NCBI GenBank assembly: GCA_963841945.1
Contig: CAWJFC010000029.1
Coordinates: forward strand, 1-64,000
Length of the DNA stretch: 64,000 nucleotides
DNA from: Acidiflorens sp963841945
GTDB taxonomy: Bacteria > Acidobacteriota > Terriglobia > Terriglobales > Acidobacteriaceae
Direction of reading: 5' to 3'
In this document: piece after piece, positions 40,917-48,727 of the stretch
How the letters are laid out: each line of letters begins with the position of its first letter
How positions within the stretch are numbered: position 1 is the stretch's first letter
Notes under the pieces: generated by a model
Told to the model about the DNA's origin: nothing
Databases searched by the model: none
The model's input: only the letters and a program-made list of their open reading frames with translations
Made by a program: the position numbers and the translations under genes

Positions 40917-42275
40917 ATGCAAAAAATCCGCGCGCTTTTTTTAGCCTCGTTATTTGCCGCTCCGTGGCTCCATGCGGAACAGGCTGAGTGGGCGCAGGTG
41001 CCCGAAATCCTGGCGCGCATAAAGGCGCCGGTGTTTCCGGCGCGTAACTTCGTCATCACGAATTACGACGCGGTGGCCGGGGGCCAGACCGATTGCACCC
41101 TTGCGATTGGCAAGGCGATTGACGCTTGTGTCAAAGCTGGCGGCGGGCATGTGGTGATCCCCGCCGGCGAATTTCTCACCGGCCCGATTCATTTGCAGAG
41201 CAACGTGGATTTGCATCTGGTCGCAACCAACTCGATATTAAAATTCAGTACCGACCCGCGGGTTTATCTGCCAGCGGTCTTCACGCGCTTCGAGGGTATG
41301 GAATGTTGGAATTATTCGCCGCTCATTTACGCCCATGGCCAGGAAAACATTGCCGTAACCGGCGAGGGCACGCTCGACGGCCAGGCCGATGCAACGCACT
41401 GGTGGCCGTGGAAAGGCAGAGAAAGCCGCGGCGCGGAAGCACGGCCAAGTGCGGGCGCGCGGCTGGTCAGAATGGTCGCCGACAGCATGCCGGTGGATCA
41501 GCGACGTTTTGGTGAAGGCGATAATTTGCGTCCGAGTTTCATCGAACCGAACCACTGCCAAAACATTCTAATCGAGGGCGTGCATATCCGCCGCTCGCCC
41601 ATGTGGGAAGTCAACCCGGTGCTATGCACCAACGTCATCGTGCGCGGCGTGGACATCGTTTCGCATGGCCCGAACAACGACGGCTGTGACCCGGAAAGCT
41701 GTCGCGACGTGCTGATTGAAAAATGTCTGTTCGACACGGGGGATGACTGCATCGCCATCAAGTCCGGCCGCAACAACGACGGCCGCCGTGTCGGCGTGCC
41801 ATCGGTGAATCTGGTCATCCGCGACTGCACAATGCGTGATGGCCATGGTGGTGTGACGATTGGCAGCGAGATTTCCGGCAGTTGCAGCAACGTATTTGTG
41901 GAAAATTGCGAGATGAGCAGCCCGCGGCTCAACTGCGCCTTGCGGCTGAAATCCAACGCCGTGCGCGGAGGGATCCTCCAGAATATTTTCCTGCGGAACG
42001 TGCATGTGGGCCAGGTGGCGGATTCGGTCCTGCAGATCGATTTCCTTTACGAGGAAGGAACCAACGGCATTTACCAACCGGCCGCCCGTAACGTGGCAAT
42101 GGAAAATGTCACCGTGGACCAAACCCCGCGCGTGCTGAACGTCCGGGGATTTTCCGGTGCCGAAATCAGCCATGTGCGGATATACGACTCGACCTTCAAG
42201 CGGGTCACCCAACCGGATGTCATCCAGGAGGCTGATGTGAAATTGGTGAACTGTACGCTGGAACCGGCAAGGTGA
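40917..42275 (+). CDS. GH28 polygalacturonase, secreted
   Basis: Intact 452-residue enzyme from ATG 40917. Signal peptide MQKIRALFLASLFAAPWLHA. The catalytic set is complete: NNDGCD (Asp255), GDDC (Asp276, Asp277), GHGG (His310), RLKS (Arg343, Lys345). The insertion THWWPWKGRE (about residues 160-170) is typical of the plant and bacteroidete-like exo-polygalacturonase branch, so exo-action is plausible. It starts 32 bp after the pectate lyase stop on the same strand, and a further GH28 gene follows 60 bp downstream, so the three are probably one operon. Confidence 0.92.
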   Translation: MQKIRALFLASLFAAPWLHAEQAEWAQVPEILARIKAPVFPARNFVITNYDAVAGGQTDCTLAIGKAIDACVKAGGGHVVIPAGEFLTGPIHLQSNVDLHLVATNSILKFSTDPRVYLPAVFTRFEGMECWNYSPLIYAHGQENIAVTGEGTLDGQADATHWWPWKGRESRGAEARPSAGARLVRMVADSMPVDQRRFGEGDNLRPSFIEPNHCQNILIEGVHIRRSPMWEVNPVLCTNVIVRGVDIVSHGPNNDGCDPESCRDVLIEKCLFDTGDDCIAIKSGRNNDGRRVGVPSVNLVIRDCTMRDGHGGVTIGSEISGSCSNVFVENCEMSSPRLNCALRLKSNAVRGGILQNIFLRNVHVGQVADSVLQIDFLYEEGTNGIYQPAARNVAMENVTVDQTPRVLNVRGFSGAEISHVRIYDSTFKRVTQPDVIQEADVKLVNCTLEPAR

Positions 42276-42335
42276 TGTAAACTGTGGTAAAATATCCGGA
42301 AATAACTCGACCGATACGCTGTGTCATAAAGAATC

Positions 42336-44621
42336 ATGAAGCTGCTTAATCGTTTTCATTCGTTCCGGCCATGTCTTCTGGCAATCCTGGGTTGTGGGTT
42401 GTTTGTCTTTCCGGTTCTGGCGGTGCCGACCTTGCCGAACATCAATACCAACAACATCATCACCGTCACCAATGCTCCTTACAACGCCGCAGGCGATGGC
42501 GTGAGCACGAACACCACCGCCATTCTAATGGCGATTACCAACGCGGCGGCGGGCGGCAACACCAACGGTCTTTACGGCGGCACGGTCAGGATACCCGTGT
42601 CAGGCATAGGCACATTTTTATGCGGCCCGCTCACGTTGAAAAACAACGTGAATATTCAGATTGATGCCGGCGCAACCTTGAAGATGCTGCCCGTGAGCGT
42701 CTGGACCAATTTACCGGCACAAAACCTGACTTACGGCGACCTGATTTACGCCAGCGGAGTGACGAACCTTGAAATCAGTGGTTCCGGCACGTTCGATGGC
42801 AACGGCGCGGGGTGGTGGAGCCTGCCGACCGGTGGTGCCGTTTACGGCAATCGGCCCTACATGATTTATTTCAATGGCAGTTGCGGGCGGGTGTTGATTC
42901 AGGATGTGACGGTTCAAAACCCGCCGAAGATGCATTTCGTCTTCAAGGGCAGTGGCGACAACAACATCACCTTTCAAAACATGACCATCAACACCACGGC
43001 GGCCAACGCAGCCAACACCGATGGGATTGATCTGGTTGGGACCAACTGCTTGATCCAGAACTGCGCCATCAACGCCGGGGACGACAACATTGCTCTGGGC
43101 AGCAGCACTAGTTCCGCAATTTCCAAGGATGTTGTGGTCACCAACTGTGCCTTCGGCGTTGGCCATGGGGTGTCCATTGGCAGCAACACGGCCGGCGCAG
43201 TTTCAAACCTGACGGTGATCAACTGTACCTTCAATGGCACGGACTACGGCATCCGCATGAAGTCCGATGACGCCACCAGTGGAGGCAGTGGTGAGGGCGG
43301 ACTGGCGCAGAACCTTTCCTATCTCAACATCGGGATGACCAACATCGTCGATGGTGCGATCGTTATTTACAGCTATTACAGCGAGTATGGCACGCCCACC
43401 GGGATCACGCCGTTCATCGCTTCCACCCAGACGGTTGACATTACCTCCGTTCCCGTCTGGCGCAACATCACCATCAGCAACGTGAACGCGACCGTGGCCG
43501 GTGGCGGGGTTCCGGGCATCATATGGGGACGCATGGAAGTGCCGGCCACCAACATCCTTTTGAGCCATGTCAACATCACGGCCTCACAACCCTTTGATGT
43601 TTACAACGCCCAGGGTTTCCAGTTTGCCGATTCCAAAATCACCGTGCCCTCGGGCACCACCTCCTTCCTGTTGTACAACGCCCAGTTCATCCTCACCAAC
43701 AGCGCATATGCCACCAACCTGGTCACGTTCGACGGGCTTACCACCAATGGTTTTGGCAACAGCCTGGCCTTTTATAACGCCCGAACCTCCTTGAAAAATA
43801 CCAATGTCTTTGATGACGGTCCGTTGACCGTCGTGGACAGTATTCTCACCGTCAGCAACAACTTCATGCTCTTCCCCAGCACCTTGCTGAATTACACGCT
43901 GGATCCCAACACCAACCGGGTGGCGGTGGTGGGCAATCTGACTTTGGGCGGGACCATCAATCTGACGAACGGCCTTGGATTTGGCGCCGGCACCAACACG
44001 CTGCTGACCTACACCGGGACTTTAAACGGCAATCTTCCCGTGCTTGCTTCAACGCCGGGGGGCGCCTTTACCTACACCTTTGACACCAATACCGCCGGTC
44101 AGGTGAGGCTGGTCGTGGCGATGCTGGCGCCTTCCGCCCCCACCAATTTTACAGCGATGGGAACCAACCTGTTGATCGCTTTGAAATGGAACGGCGTGTC
44201 AGGTGCCACCGGCTATAATCTTAAACGTGGAACGGCCAATGGTGGGCCGTATCCGACGGTTTACAACGGGTTGACATTGACCAATTATCCCGATGCAGCA
44301 GTGACCAATGCCGTGACGTATTATTATGTCGTTACCGCGGTGTCCGGTGGTGAGAGCACCAACTCCCTGCAAGCCAGCGCGGCCCCGTTGCCTTCGTCGG
44401 CACCAATCAACCTCACCCTGCAACCGCCTGACAACGGTCAATTACCGCTATCCTGGCCGCAGGATCATCTGGGCTGGCACCTGCAGATTCAAACCAACAG
44501 TCTTACCACTGGTTTGGGTGCCAATTGGGTGGATGTTCCCAATTCCGAAAATACCAACGAGGTTTTCATCCCCATCGATTTCAACAACGGTTCGGTTTTC
44601 TTCCGATTGGCGTATCCCTGA
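42336..44621 (+). CDS. GH28 polygalacturonase with fibronectin-like and C-terminal beta domains
   Basis: Intact 761 residues from ATG 42336 with signal peptide (CLLAILGCGLFVFPVLA). Catalytic residues: NTDGID (Asp229), GDDN (Asp249, Asp250), GHG (His277), GIRMKSDD (Arg307, Lys309). After the beta-helix (to about residue 510) come a linker with repeated LTLGGTINLT-type strands, a fibronectin-III-like domain (APTNFTAMGTNLLIALKWN then GATGYNLKRGT), and a final domain (LPLSWPQDHLGWHLQIQTNS, then FNNGSVFFRLAYP). That last domain recurs in the secreted protein at 31,350-32,430 and may be an anchoring or sorting signal of this lineage. Confidence 0.9.
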   Translation: MKLLNRFHSFRPCLLAILGCGLFVFPVLAVPTLPNINTNNIITVTNAPYNAAGDGVSTNTTAILMAITNAAAGGNTNGLYGGTVRIPVSGIGTFLCGPLTLKNNVNIQIDAGATLKMLPVSVWTNLPAQNLTYGDLIYASGVTNLEISGSGTFDGNGAGWWSLPTGGAVYGNRPYMIYFNGSCGRVLIQDVTVQNPPKMHFVFKGSGDNNITFQNMTINTTAANAANTDGIDLVGTNCLIQNCAINAGDDNIALGSSTSSAISKDVVVTNCAFGVGHGVSIGSNTAGAVSNLTVINCTFNGTDYGIRMKSDDATSGGSGEGGLAQNLSYLNIGMTNIVDGAIVIYSYYSEYGTPTGITPFIASTQTVDITSVPVWRNITISNVNATVAGGGVPGIIWGRMEVPATNILLSHVNITASQPFDVYNAQGFQFADSKITVPSGTTSFLLYNAQFILTNSAYATNLVTFDGLTTNGFGNSLAFYNARTSLKNTNVFDDGPLTVVDSILTVSNNFMLFPSTLLNYTLDPNTNRVAVVGNLTLGGTINLTNGLGFGAGTNTLLTYTGTLNGNLPVLASTPGGAFTYTFDTNTAGQVRLVVAMLAPSAPTNFTAMGTNLLIALKWNGVSGATGYNLKRGTANGGPYPTVYNGLTLTNYPDAAVTNAVTYYYVVTAVSGGESTNSLQASAAPLPSSAPINLTLQPPDNGQLPLSWPQDHLGWHLQIQTNSLTTGLGANWVDVPNSENTNEVFIPIDFNNGSVFFRLAYP

Positions 44622-44683
44622 CGCCGCGCCGGGAAACGCGGCAAAATACCGGCAACTGACCGGCTCAACATCAGCGGAAAATG

Positions 44684-45103
44684 TCATAGTTGTTCATGGT
44701 AAGGAGTATGAGCTTCAAAAAGCTTGAGCTGGATTTGAATGGCATCAACCAAAGGGCGGTTGTTTTGAGCCGTGGCCAGATCTGATGCCTGGCGGGCCTT
44801 TTCCATCGCTTCGGCAAATCGCCCGGCCTCGGCGTAAGCGGCCGCGAGGGTGTCGAGAATCTCCGGAGACGCCCCGCCGGAAAGTTACCGGGCTTGTTGT
44901 GCCAGCTCCACCGCTTTATTCCCGTCGCGCAGCGAGTTATCAGGACAGGTTGCCAGCAGCCAGGCCAGATTGTTGTGGGCCATTACATTTTTGAACGACC
45001 GGATTCTGAGATACATACACGTCATCGTCCCAACGGGGGGGGGCTCGTACCGACGTGTCCGACCAAAGACGAGAAACACCGCCACCACGAGTGCGACGCA
45101 CAC
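44684..45103 (-). CDS. C-terminal part of a TPR membrane protein, frameshifted
   Basis: The minus strand gives a membrane helix (CVALVVAVFLVFGRTRRY) followed by a TPR end of a type common in verrucomicrobial proteins: AHNNLAWLLATCPDNSLRDG, NKAVELAQQAR, then, after a frame break near 44,890, LSGGASPEILDTLAAAYAEA, GRFAEAMEKARQASDLATAQ and the end LFEAHTPYHEQL (stop 44684-44686). A run of nine Gs at 45,035-45,043 lies in it and is a likely slippage site. The gene body that should precede it (typically a glycosyltransferase or many more TPRs) is absent. It is probably a fragment. Confidence 0.55.
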
Positions 45104-45248
45104 GCCGAAAATTGTGCACTTGCGGTCCGGATTTCTGGAGTGTTCCGGCGACGGCCATGCTTTTCCAGCAATTCTGTCGGGCTGCGCTTGTGAATGCCAT
45201 TATAAATTCAACAACGGAACAATCCTGGTGTTGGCTGGTCGGGTCATT

Positions 45249-45287
45249 CTGAAAATTAAACAGGCGCCGGGAATTTCCCGGCGCCTG
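45249..45287 (-). terminator. Intrinsic terminator of the PEP-CTERM gene
   Basis: A 13-bp perfect stem around an AT-only loop (45261-45287) is followed on the minus strand by TTTAATTTTC. It lies 24 bp beyond the stop codon of the PEP-CTERM tail. Confidence 0.85.
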
Positions 45288-45310
45288 TATTGAAGAAAGT
45301 ACTGTGAAAC

Positions 45311-45430
45311 TTACTTGCGTGCCCGGCGCGCAAAAATCAAACCGAGCATGCCCAACCCAGCCAACGTAAAGGTGGCAGGCTCGGGAACGGCGATTGGGGT
45401 GACATCCGCCCAAGTCGTGCCAACAAGAAC
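45311..45430 (-). CDS. PEP-CTERM sorting tail of a secreted protein, 5' part lost at junction
   Basis: The last 38 or so codons of a gene read VLVGTTWADVTPIAVPEPAT then FTLAGLGMLGLIFARRARK and stop at 45311-45313. VPEP, a hydrophobic helix and a basic cluster make up a textbook PEP-CTERM signal, which targets exported proteins for sorting by an exosortase. Upstream of about 45,430 the sequence changes abruptly to IF-2 in another frame, so the body of this protein is missing. Confidence 0.85.
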   Translation of the reverse strand, partial: VLVGTTWADVTPIAVPEPATFTLAGLGMLGLIFARRARK

Positions 45431-46692
45431 AGCGAGGTCTTGCCGTGATCGACGTGGCCCATGACGGTGACCACAGGCGAACGAGGCACTTCCAGCTCTC
45501 CGGTGTTGTCGGCTTCAAGAACCTCCTCGATAGCCTGATTGGCGATCTCTTCTTCGTAGCTGATGACGGTGGCGGCAGCGCCGAATTTGGCGGCGACATC
45601 CTTGACCATCTCGGCGTCGAGGGATTGGTTGACGGTAACAAAGATGCCGCTCATCAGCAGCGTGGCGATCAGATCCTTGGCGCGGACGTCGAGCTTCTCG
45701 GCCAGATCCTTGACGCTGATGCCTTCTGTGACCGTGATTTCGCGGGTGATGGGAAGCGGCTCACCGCCGTATTGCACCCCGCCATAACGTGGCGGCGGCA
45801 CAAAGCCCTTCATAGGGCCTTCCTTCGTCTTGGGATATTGCGTTTGCCGTCCGCCGCGACCACGAGATGGGGCGCGCTGCGGGCGCGGAGCTTCGCCGGT
45901 CGGCGGTGCGCCGCCGGGCCGTGGTGGGCCGCCGGGGCGGGGTGGGCCAAATCCAGGACGAGCGCCAAAGCCGGGACGCGCTCCAGGCGCTCCCGTTCCC
46001 GCACCGCCGTAGCCGCCGCCGGTTCCGGCATAACCGCCGGGCGTCGAACGGGTGGGATGCTTGGGACGCGGTCCACCGGGGAACTGACCCGGCATTCCCG
46101 GAGCGCCACCAGGGCTGCGCTGAGGATAAGAGCCGGGGCCGCCGGAAGGCCTGTTGCGGTCAAAGATGGGCCGGCCGCGCTGGATTCCGCCGCCAGCGGC
46201 GATTCCGGTATTGGCGGCGGGGACGGTAGGAACAACAATAGGCGCTTTGTAAACTGGCCGTGGCCCGGTTTGCGGCACGATCATGCGGCGGGCAGGGAGC
46301 GCCGGAGTCGGCGAAGGAGTATGCGTGTGCCCTTTGGCGCGATGAACTGCGGGTGCGGAGTCCGCTCCCGGTGCTGGCGAAACGGCGGGCGGCTCCGTTG
46401 CCGTTTCGACAGCGCTTTGCGCTTCCGCTACAGGCTGAGCTGCTGGAAGAACCTCCTCGGCAGCCGGGATAGGCGTGTCTTGTGGCTCAACCGCTGCGGG
46501 GGGAGCGGCTTGCGCTGCTGCAGTTGGAGGCACGCCGACCGGCTTGGCGGTACCAGCCGGCTCGACACCCTGGAGGGGCGCTTCGCGAACAACCGGCTCG
46601 GCAGGTGGCTTGACCACGACCTTCACGGCTGCAGGCGTAGCGGCCGTTGAGCGAGGTGGTGGCGCTTGTCGAGCGCATCCTGCCCTTTTTCA
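45431..46692 (-). CDS. infB: Translation initiation factor IF-2, internal fragment broken at both ends
   Basis: Minus-strand fragment of about 415 codons. It carries the long Pro/Gly/Ala/Arg-rich linker (for example GARPGFGARPGFGPPRPGG), then the IF2_N-type domain REITVTEGISVKDLAEKLDV then RAKDLIATLLMSGIFVTVNQ, then VVTVMGHVDHGKTSL, the G1 P-loop of the GTPase, where IF-2 ends at the junction near 45,430. The usual first 100 or so residues (beginning like MSKVRINDLAREL) are missing: the in-frame reading upstream meets TGA near 46,690. A GTG at 46624-46626 opens the listed frame but is unlikely to be the native start. IF-2 delivers initiator tRNA to the small ribosomal subunit. Confidence 0.85.
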
Positions 46693-46815
46693 TTTGTGCC
46701 CCGCCCGTTCGTCCTGGTGCCTTCGGTAACTTTCTTCCTGTTACGTTCCGGCTGAAAATTCGTGTAGGGACTGGTGCGCCTCGGGTTGCTGTGGATCTTG
46801 CACCGAGCCACGTCG

Positions 46816-47667
46816 ATGATGATGCGCAGAACTCCAAGCTTCGGGTGGATTGCATTGCTGACGCTGGCTGCGGTTTTGTGGCCGGCGAAGGGCGTTGCGC
46901 AGGAGGACGAGCAATCGCTGGGGGATGTGGCCCGAAGTCTGCGTCGAGAGAAGGCGCAGGAGAAGGCTTCGGCGCCGGTCGCGCCAGTGCAGCCCGTAGT
47001 CATCGACAACGAGAACCTCTCGCAGGTTATGGAGGATAAAAGCAAGCTCAAACCGCCTGCGCCGGACAAGACAGTTATCTCGCTGAGTTCGTCGGGCAAT
47101 ATGATGACAGTCTCGTCGCCGGATGTGACGTGCAGCATGTCGTTCAATTCGCGCGGAAGTTCATTGATCGTAAAACCAGTGCTGGTCGAGAATTTGCCGC
47201 TCGAGGAACTGGTGAAGCTGGATGGGCCGGGCTCGATTCATGACGACAATCTGCAGGTGGACGTTTTCAACGGGACGGATTGGTCTCTGCGAGAGATTAC
47301 GGTAGCGCTGACCCTGGAGCGGCGTCCGGGGGAAGACGCCGAGATGGCGGCGCGGGCGCGGGTGCTGCCGGCGGCGCAGGGAGACACGCCGGTCGTGGAG
47401 CGGCATTCAGATGTGACGCTGCTGTTTCATCTGAAGACCGAGACGAAGCCATTTGCCCAGGCATCGCTGCGCGAGTATGTGGGAGTGACGCCGGGTCCGG
47501 ATGAGGAATGGCGCTGGTCGATTGTGGAGGCGAAGGGAATTCGTCCGGAGGGATCGCGGTCGGCGCCGGAATCGCTGAGCGAACCGCTGTTCGGCGTGAA
47601 GACGCCGGCGCTGCCAGCTACGAATGCGCCCGTCGCGGCGCCCGAAAAAAAGGCCGACGCGCACTGA
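46816..47667 (+). CDS. Secreted hypothetical protein
   Basis: About 283 residues from one of three consecutive ATGs (46816, 46819, 46822); the frame is open from 46774. The signal peptide is WIALLTLAAVLWPAKGVAQ. A charged helical stretch (SLGDVARSLRREKAQEKASA) is followed by a mixed beta region (DKTVISLSSSGNMMTVSSPD, DVFNGTDWSLREITVALTLE) and an Ala/Pro-rich end. The DVARSLRREKA segment is seen in other acidobacterial exported proteins. No catalytic motif is visible. Confidence 0.6.
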   Translation: MMMRRTPSFGWIALLTLAAVLWPAKGVAQEDEQSLGDVARSLRREKAQEKASAPVAPVQPVVIDNENLSQVMEDKSKLKPPAPDKTVISLSSSGNMMTVSSPDVTCSMSFNSRGSSLIVKPVLVENLPLEELVKLDGPGSIHDDNLQVDVFNGTDWSLREITVALTLERRPGEDAEMAARARVLPAAQGDTPVVERHSDVTLLFHLKTETKPFAQASLREYVGVTPGPDEEWRWSIVEAKGIRPEGSRSAPESLSEPLFGVKTPALPATNAPVAAPEKKADAH

Positions 47668-47769
47668 CGTGAGTTCCGATGGTAAGAAAAAACCACTCTG
47701 AATGACGCGCGCGAGGGCAGGGTGAAGATTGTTTTTGAATGGGAGTGAATGATAGTCTAGCGAAGTCGA

Positions 47770-47844
47770 GCGGGAGTAGTTCAGTGGTAGAACGCCAGCT
47801 TCCCAAGCTGGATGTCACGGGTTCGATCCCCGTCTCCCGCTCCA
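47770..47844 (+). tRNA. tRNA-Gly (CCC anticodon), CCA encoded
   Basis: Full cloverleaf: acceptor GCGGGAG/CTCCCGC, anticodon stem CCAGC/GCTGG with loop TTCCCAA (anticodon CCC), T-arm ACGGG-TTCGATC-CCCGT, discriminator T and genomic CCA. Confidence 0.95.
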
Positions 47845-47935
47845 TGTTCTAGCGGAATTCCATCCCAACTGGGTCACGCAACTTCATCCTTGTGCACCGG
47901 AGCCAAGCGGGATTCCGAAAAAGACGCGACCGCTA

Positions 47936-48082
47936 TCAGTGGCCAGTGGTGGTCGAGGAGGAAGCAGCCTGCATGGAATGCAGTTGAAGCGCGCCGACTC
48001 CGAGGCCGCCAATGGCTCCGGCGAGCACGCCGAGGACGATGAGAACGATCACGTTCTCGAAAATTGACTTGTTCCTGGTCAC
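47936..48082 (-). CDS. Small one-helix membrane protein
   Basis: 48 residues starting at GTG 48080-48082, preceded 7 bases upstream by a good ribosome site AAGGGG. It begins MTRNKSIFENVIVLIVLGVL and continues AGAIGGLGVGALQLHSMQAA, then a Ser/Thr tail SSSTTTGH. It has one hydrophobic helix with small residues (GxxxG-like spacing). Too short to be caught by ordinary frame calling. No family recognised. Confidence 0.55.
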   Translation of the reverse strand: MTRNKSIFENVIVLIVLGVLAGAIGGLGVGALQLHSMQAASSSTTTGH

Positions 48083-48342
48083 AATTTTCCCCTTTTCAAG
48101 TAGCTGTTCCTCTTATCATAGCACTCGCGGTTCCACATACAATAAGGGAGTTGACGGGTAAGTTACTGAAGAGACTGGAGATGACTGAGGTGGTTTTTTA
48201 GGGATTTCGTGAGCCGCAGAAATGTGCCGTCGGCTGGGTAGAACAATTCAGGGCTTCGAAGTTTCGCGCGCCGGACTTCGACGGGATTCGCCTCGGGCTC
48301 GGCTCAAGTATGATGAAGAGAAATTTTTGATGAGGTGCATTC

Positions 48343-48588
48343 ATGGCAGAACCGACGTATGACGAGTTGAAGGCAAAGCTGGCAGAGCTTGAAAAACAAG
48401 TCGAGACCAAAAAGCGCAGCGGGGCGATGGAGTTTCGGGTGAGCGAGAAGGGTGGCGTGAGCGTGTACGGGTTGGGACGCTTTCCAGTGACGCTCTATTA
48501 CGAACAGTGGACGCGGCTGCTGGGCGCGGCAGAGGATTTGAAAGCGTTTCTGGAGGAAAATAAGGCCAAGCTGAAGTTAAAAGAGTAG
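48343..48588 (+). CDS. Small conserved-looking cytoplasmic protein
   Basis: 81 residues from ATG 48343 with GAGG upstream. The N-terminus is a coiled coil (YDELKAKLAELEKQVETK). The core FRVSEKGGVSVYGLGRFPVT then LYYEQWTRLL ends in a charged helix. I recall uncharacterised proteins with the same VSEKGGVSVYGLGRFPVTLY core in several phyla but know no function. Confidence 0.65.
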   Translation: MAEPTYDELKAKLAELEKQVETKKRSGAMEFRVSEKGGVSVYGLGRFPVTLYYEQWTRLLGAAEDLKAFLEENKAKLKLKE

Positions 48589-48727
48589 CTGTTGAGCCGG
48601 GAGCTACCAGCCGAGGGCTTCAGGCGGCGAGCTTTGCGCTGCGACCTAGACCACGTGATTGAGACGCTCGTGCGCGGTTATCGGTCACAGTCCTGCCGCG
48701 CGCGGCTTGCTACAATCGGGCTCAACT

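Noticed and set aside
45337..46626. 429-residue frame as a real IF-2 fusion protein
   Set aside because: Its last 29 residues are the out-of-frame reading of a PEP-CTERM tail, so the frame is an accident of the joint.
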